This document shows positions 63,415 through 64,000 of a stretch of DNA of 64,000 nt, piece after piece. Location: NCBI RefSeq assembly GCF_900141935.1, contig NZ_FQYX01000002.1, forward strand, positions 1 to 64,000. Reading direction: 5' to 3'. The DNA is from Arenibacter nanhaiticus. Lineage in GTDB: Bacteria > Bacteroidota > Bacteroidia > Flavobacteriales > Flavobacteriaceae. The notes beneath the pieces were generated by a model. That model had not been told where the DNA came from. It saw only the letters and a program-made list of their open reading frames with translations, and made no database searches. The position numbers and the translations under genes were made by a program. How positions within the stretch are numbered: the stretch's first letter is position 1; each line of letters begins with the position of its first letter.

Positions 63415-64000
63415 TTAGGTAACTGCGAACAGTTTGGACAAAAATTTGGATAAAGGCAATAATAGTAGGGTTGGTAATCCAACCCACCAATAGGAGAAAC
63501 CTACAACCAGGGTTGCGTCTAGTACTATTATAGATAGGACCCCGGCAACAACTGCATTCTTTATATTTTCGGGCGAATTAATCTTATACGCCTTCATCAA
63601 TGGCCTATATACCAGGATAGCGAACAACACAAGAAAGGGCAACGCCTGTAGCACATTAAGGTCCGCGGTAACGAACAGCAACAAAACACCAAGAATTACA
63701 CTGGCGTACAAGGTCGCTGCAAAAAGGATATGCTTTTTATTATTCCCATACACCTCCCCCCTGCTTATAAGGGTAATCGCGGCAATGTACACTATAGGAA
63801 TAGACACACACCACCAATAATTAAAAGAACCTAGTATGCTTATTCCCAATAATAAATTAATGCCTCTACAGGTTCCCATGGTCAGAGGGCCAAAAAAACC
63901 GTGATGTTTTGCTAAACTATCATACAAAAGAATAACCAAACCTAGAGCGGTAGCCGTTAAGCCACTTAAAGGGTTTACCAAAAAAGCGATCCCTGCCCCT
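63415..64000 (-). CDS. eboC: EboC-like UbiA-family prenyltransferase, partial (5' end outside window)
   Basis: The frame is open to the right edge of the window. About 195 residues are visible, starting GAGIAFLVNPLSGLTATALG. There are about six membrane helices (for example LNVLQALPFLVLFAILVYRP and NAVVAGVLSIIVLDATLVVG), with MGTCRGINLLLGIS, which matches the NxxxD-like second half of UbiA prenyltransferases of the EboC type. It ends 13 bases before eboD. The first catalytic Asp-rich motif lies outside the window. EboA and EboB would be expected further upstream. Confidence 0.85.
   Translation of the reverse strand, partial: GAGIAFLVNPLSGLTATALGLVILLYDSLAKHHGFFGPLTMGTCRGINLLLGISILGSFNYWWCVSIPIVYIAAITLISRGEVYGNNKKHILFAATLYASVILGVLLLFVTADLNVLQALPFLVLFAILVYRPLMKAYKINSPENIKNAVVAGVLSIIVLDATLVVGFSYWWVGLPTLLLLPLSKFLSKLFAVT

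Overview
The window looks like a chromosomal segment of a marine member of the Bacteroidota, most likely family Flavobacteriaceae (Maribacter/Zobellia/Arenibacter type). The reasons are a SusC/SusD pair, many lipoproteins with short Bacteroidota-type signal peptides, A-rich start contexts without Shine-Dalgarno sequences, -7 boxes of the Bacteroidota form TAnnTTTG, and protein families typical of flavobacteria. No tRNA, rRNA, CRISPR array, phage or intact insertion sequence was seen.

Layout. 1-12.5 kb: a glycan-use locus, with two near-identical GH109-like oxidoreductase/glycosidases flanking a SusC/SusD transporter pair, then a convergent Gfo/Idh/MocA oxidoreductase, a small secreted protein with an apparent frameshift, and a GH63/MGH1-like glycosidase. 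12.5-26 kb: mixed metabolic and regulatory genes (Crp/Fnr regulator, YqiA-like esterase, 6-phosphogluconolactonase-like lipoprotein, a divergent Lrp regulator and histidine decarboxylase, GH88 hydrolase, PliI-like lysozyme-inhibitor lipoprotein, DUF1059, VOC, esterase, DUF2254 and SBF-like transporter genes). 25.8-26.9 kb: an MscS remnant, an unannotated 37-residue metallothionein-like peptide with 14 cysteines, and a SigZ-type ECF sigma factor with a cysteine-rich tail.

27.2-37.0 kb: a seven-gene co-directional block that joins a multi-PAS hybrid histidine kinase, a pseudo-receiver/Hpt protein and a response regulator to a HEAT-repeat membrane protein, a processive GT2 synthase, a YaiO-type outer-membrane barrel and an unknown membrane-anchored protein. 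It looks like a phosphorelay-controlled exopolysaccharide system. An LTA-synthase-like enzyme converges on it. 39.9-46.6 kb: a cobalamin riboswitch with a readable terminator/antiterminator, a BtuB-like receptor and three surface lipoproteins (BtuG-like propeller, DUF4988/PKD-like protein, and a protein combining domains of both). 46.9-56.6 kb: two dehydrogenases and small lipoproteins or unknown genes, one gene split by a TGA codon, a cold-shock protein with a long leader, and a DUF2200 protein. 57.0-59.3 kb: rnpB on the minus strand, divergent from dnaX. dnaX is interrupted at an A10 tract, so that only a -1 frameshift or slippage gives full-length tau. 59.3-64 kb: part of the ebo cluster (eboC-eboD-eboE-eboF-like plus a TMEM220 protein), running off the right edge.

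Two dispersed repeat families stand out. One is an 80-bp GC-rich element present three times in gene-end intergenic regions. The other is a leader of about 80-107 bp that lies directly against the start codon of four unrelated genes in this window.
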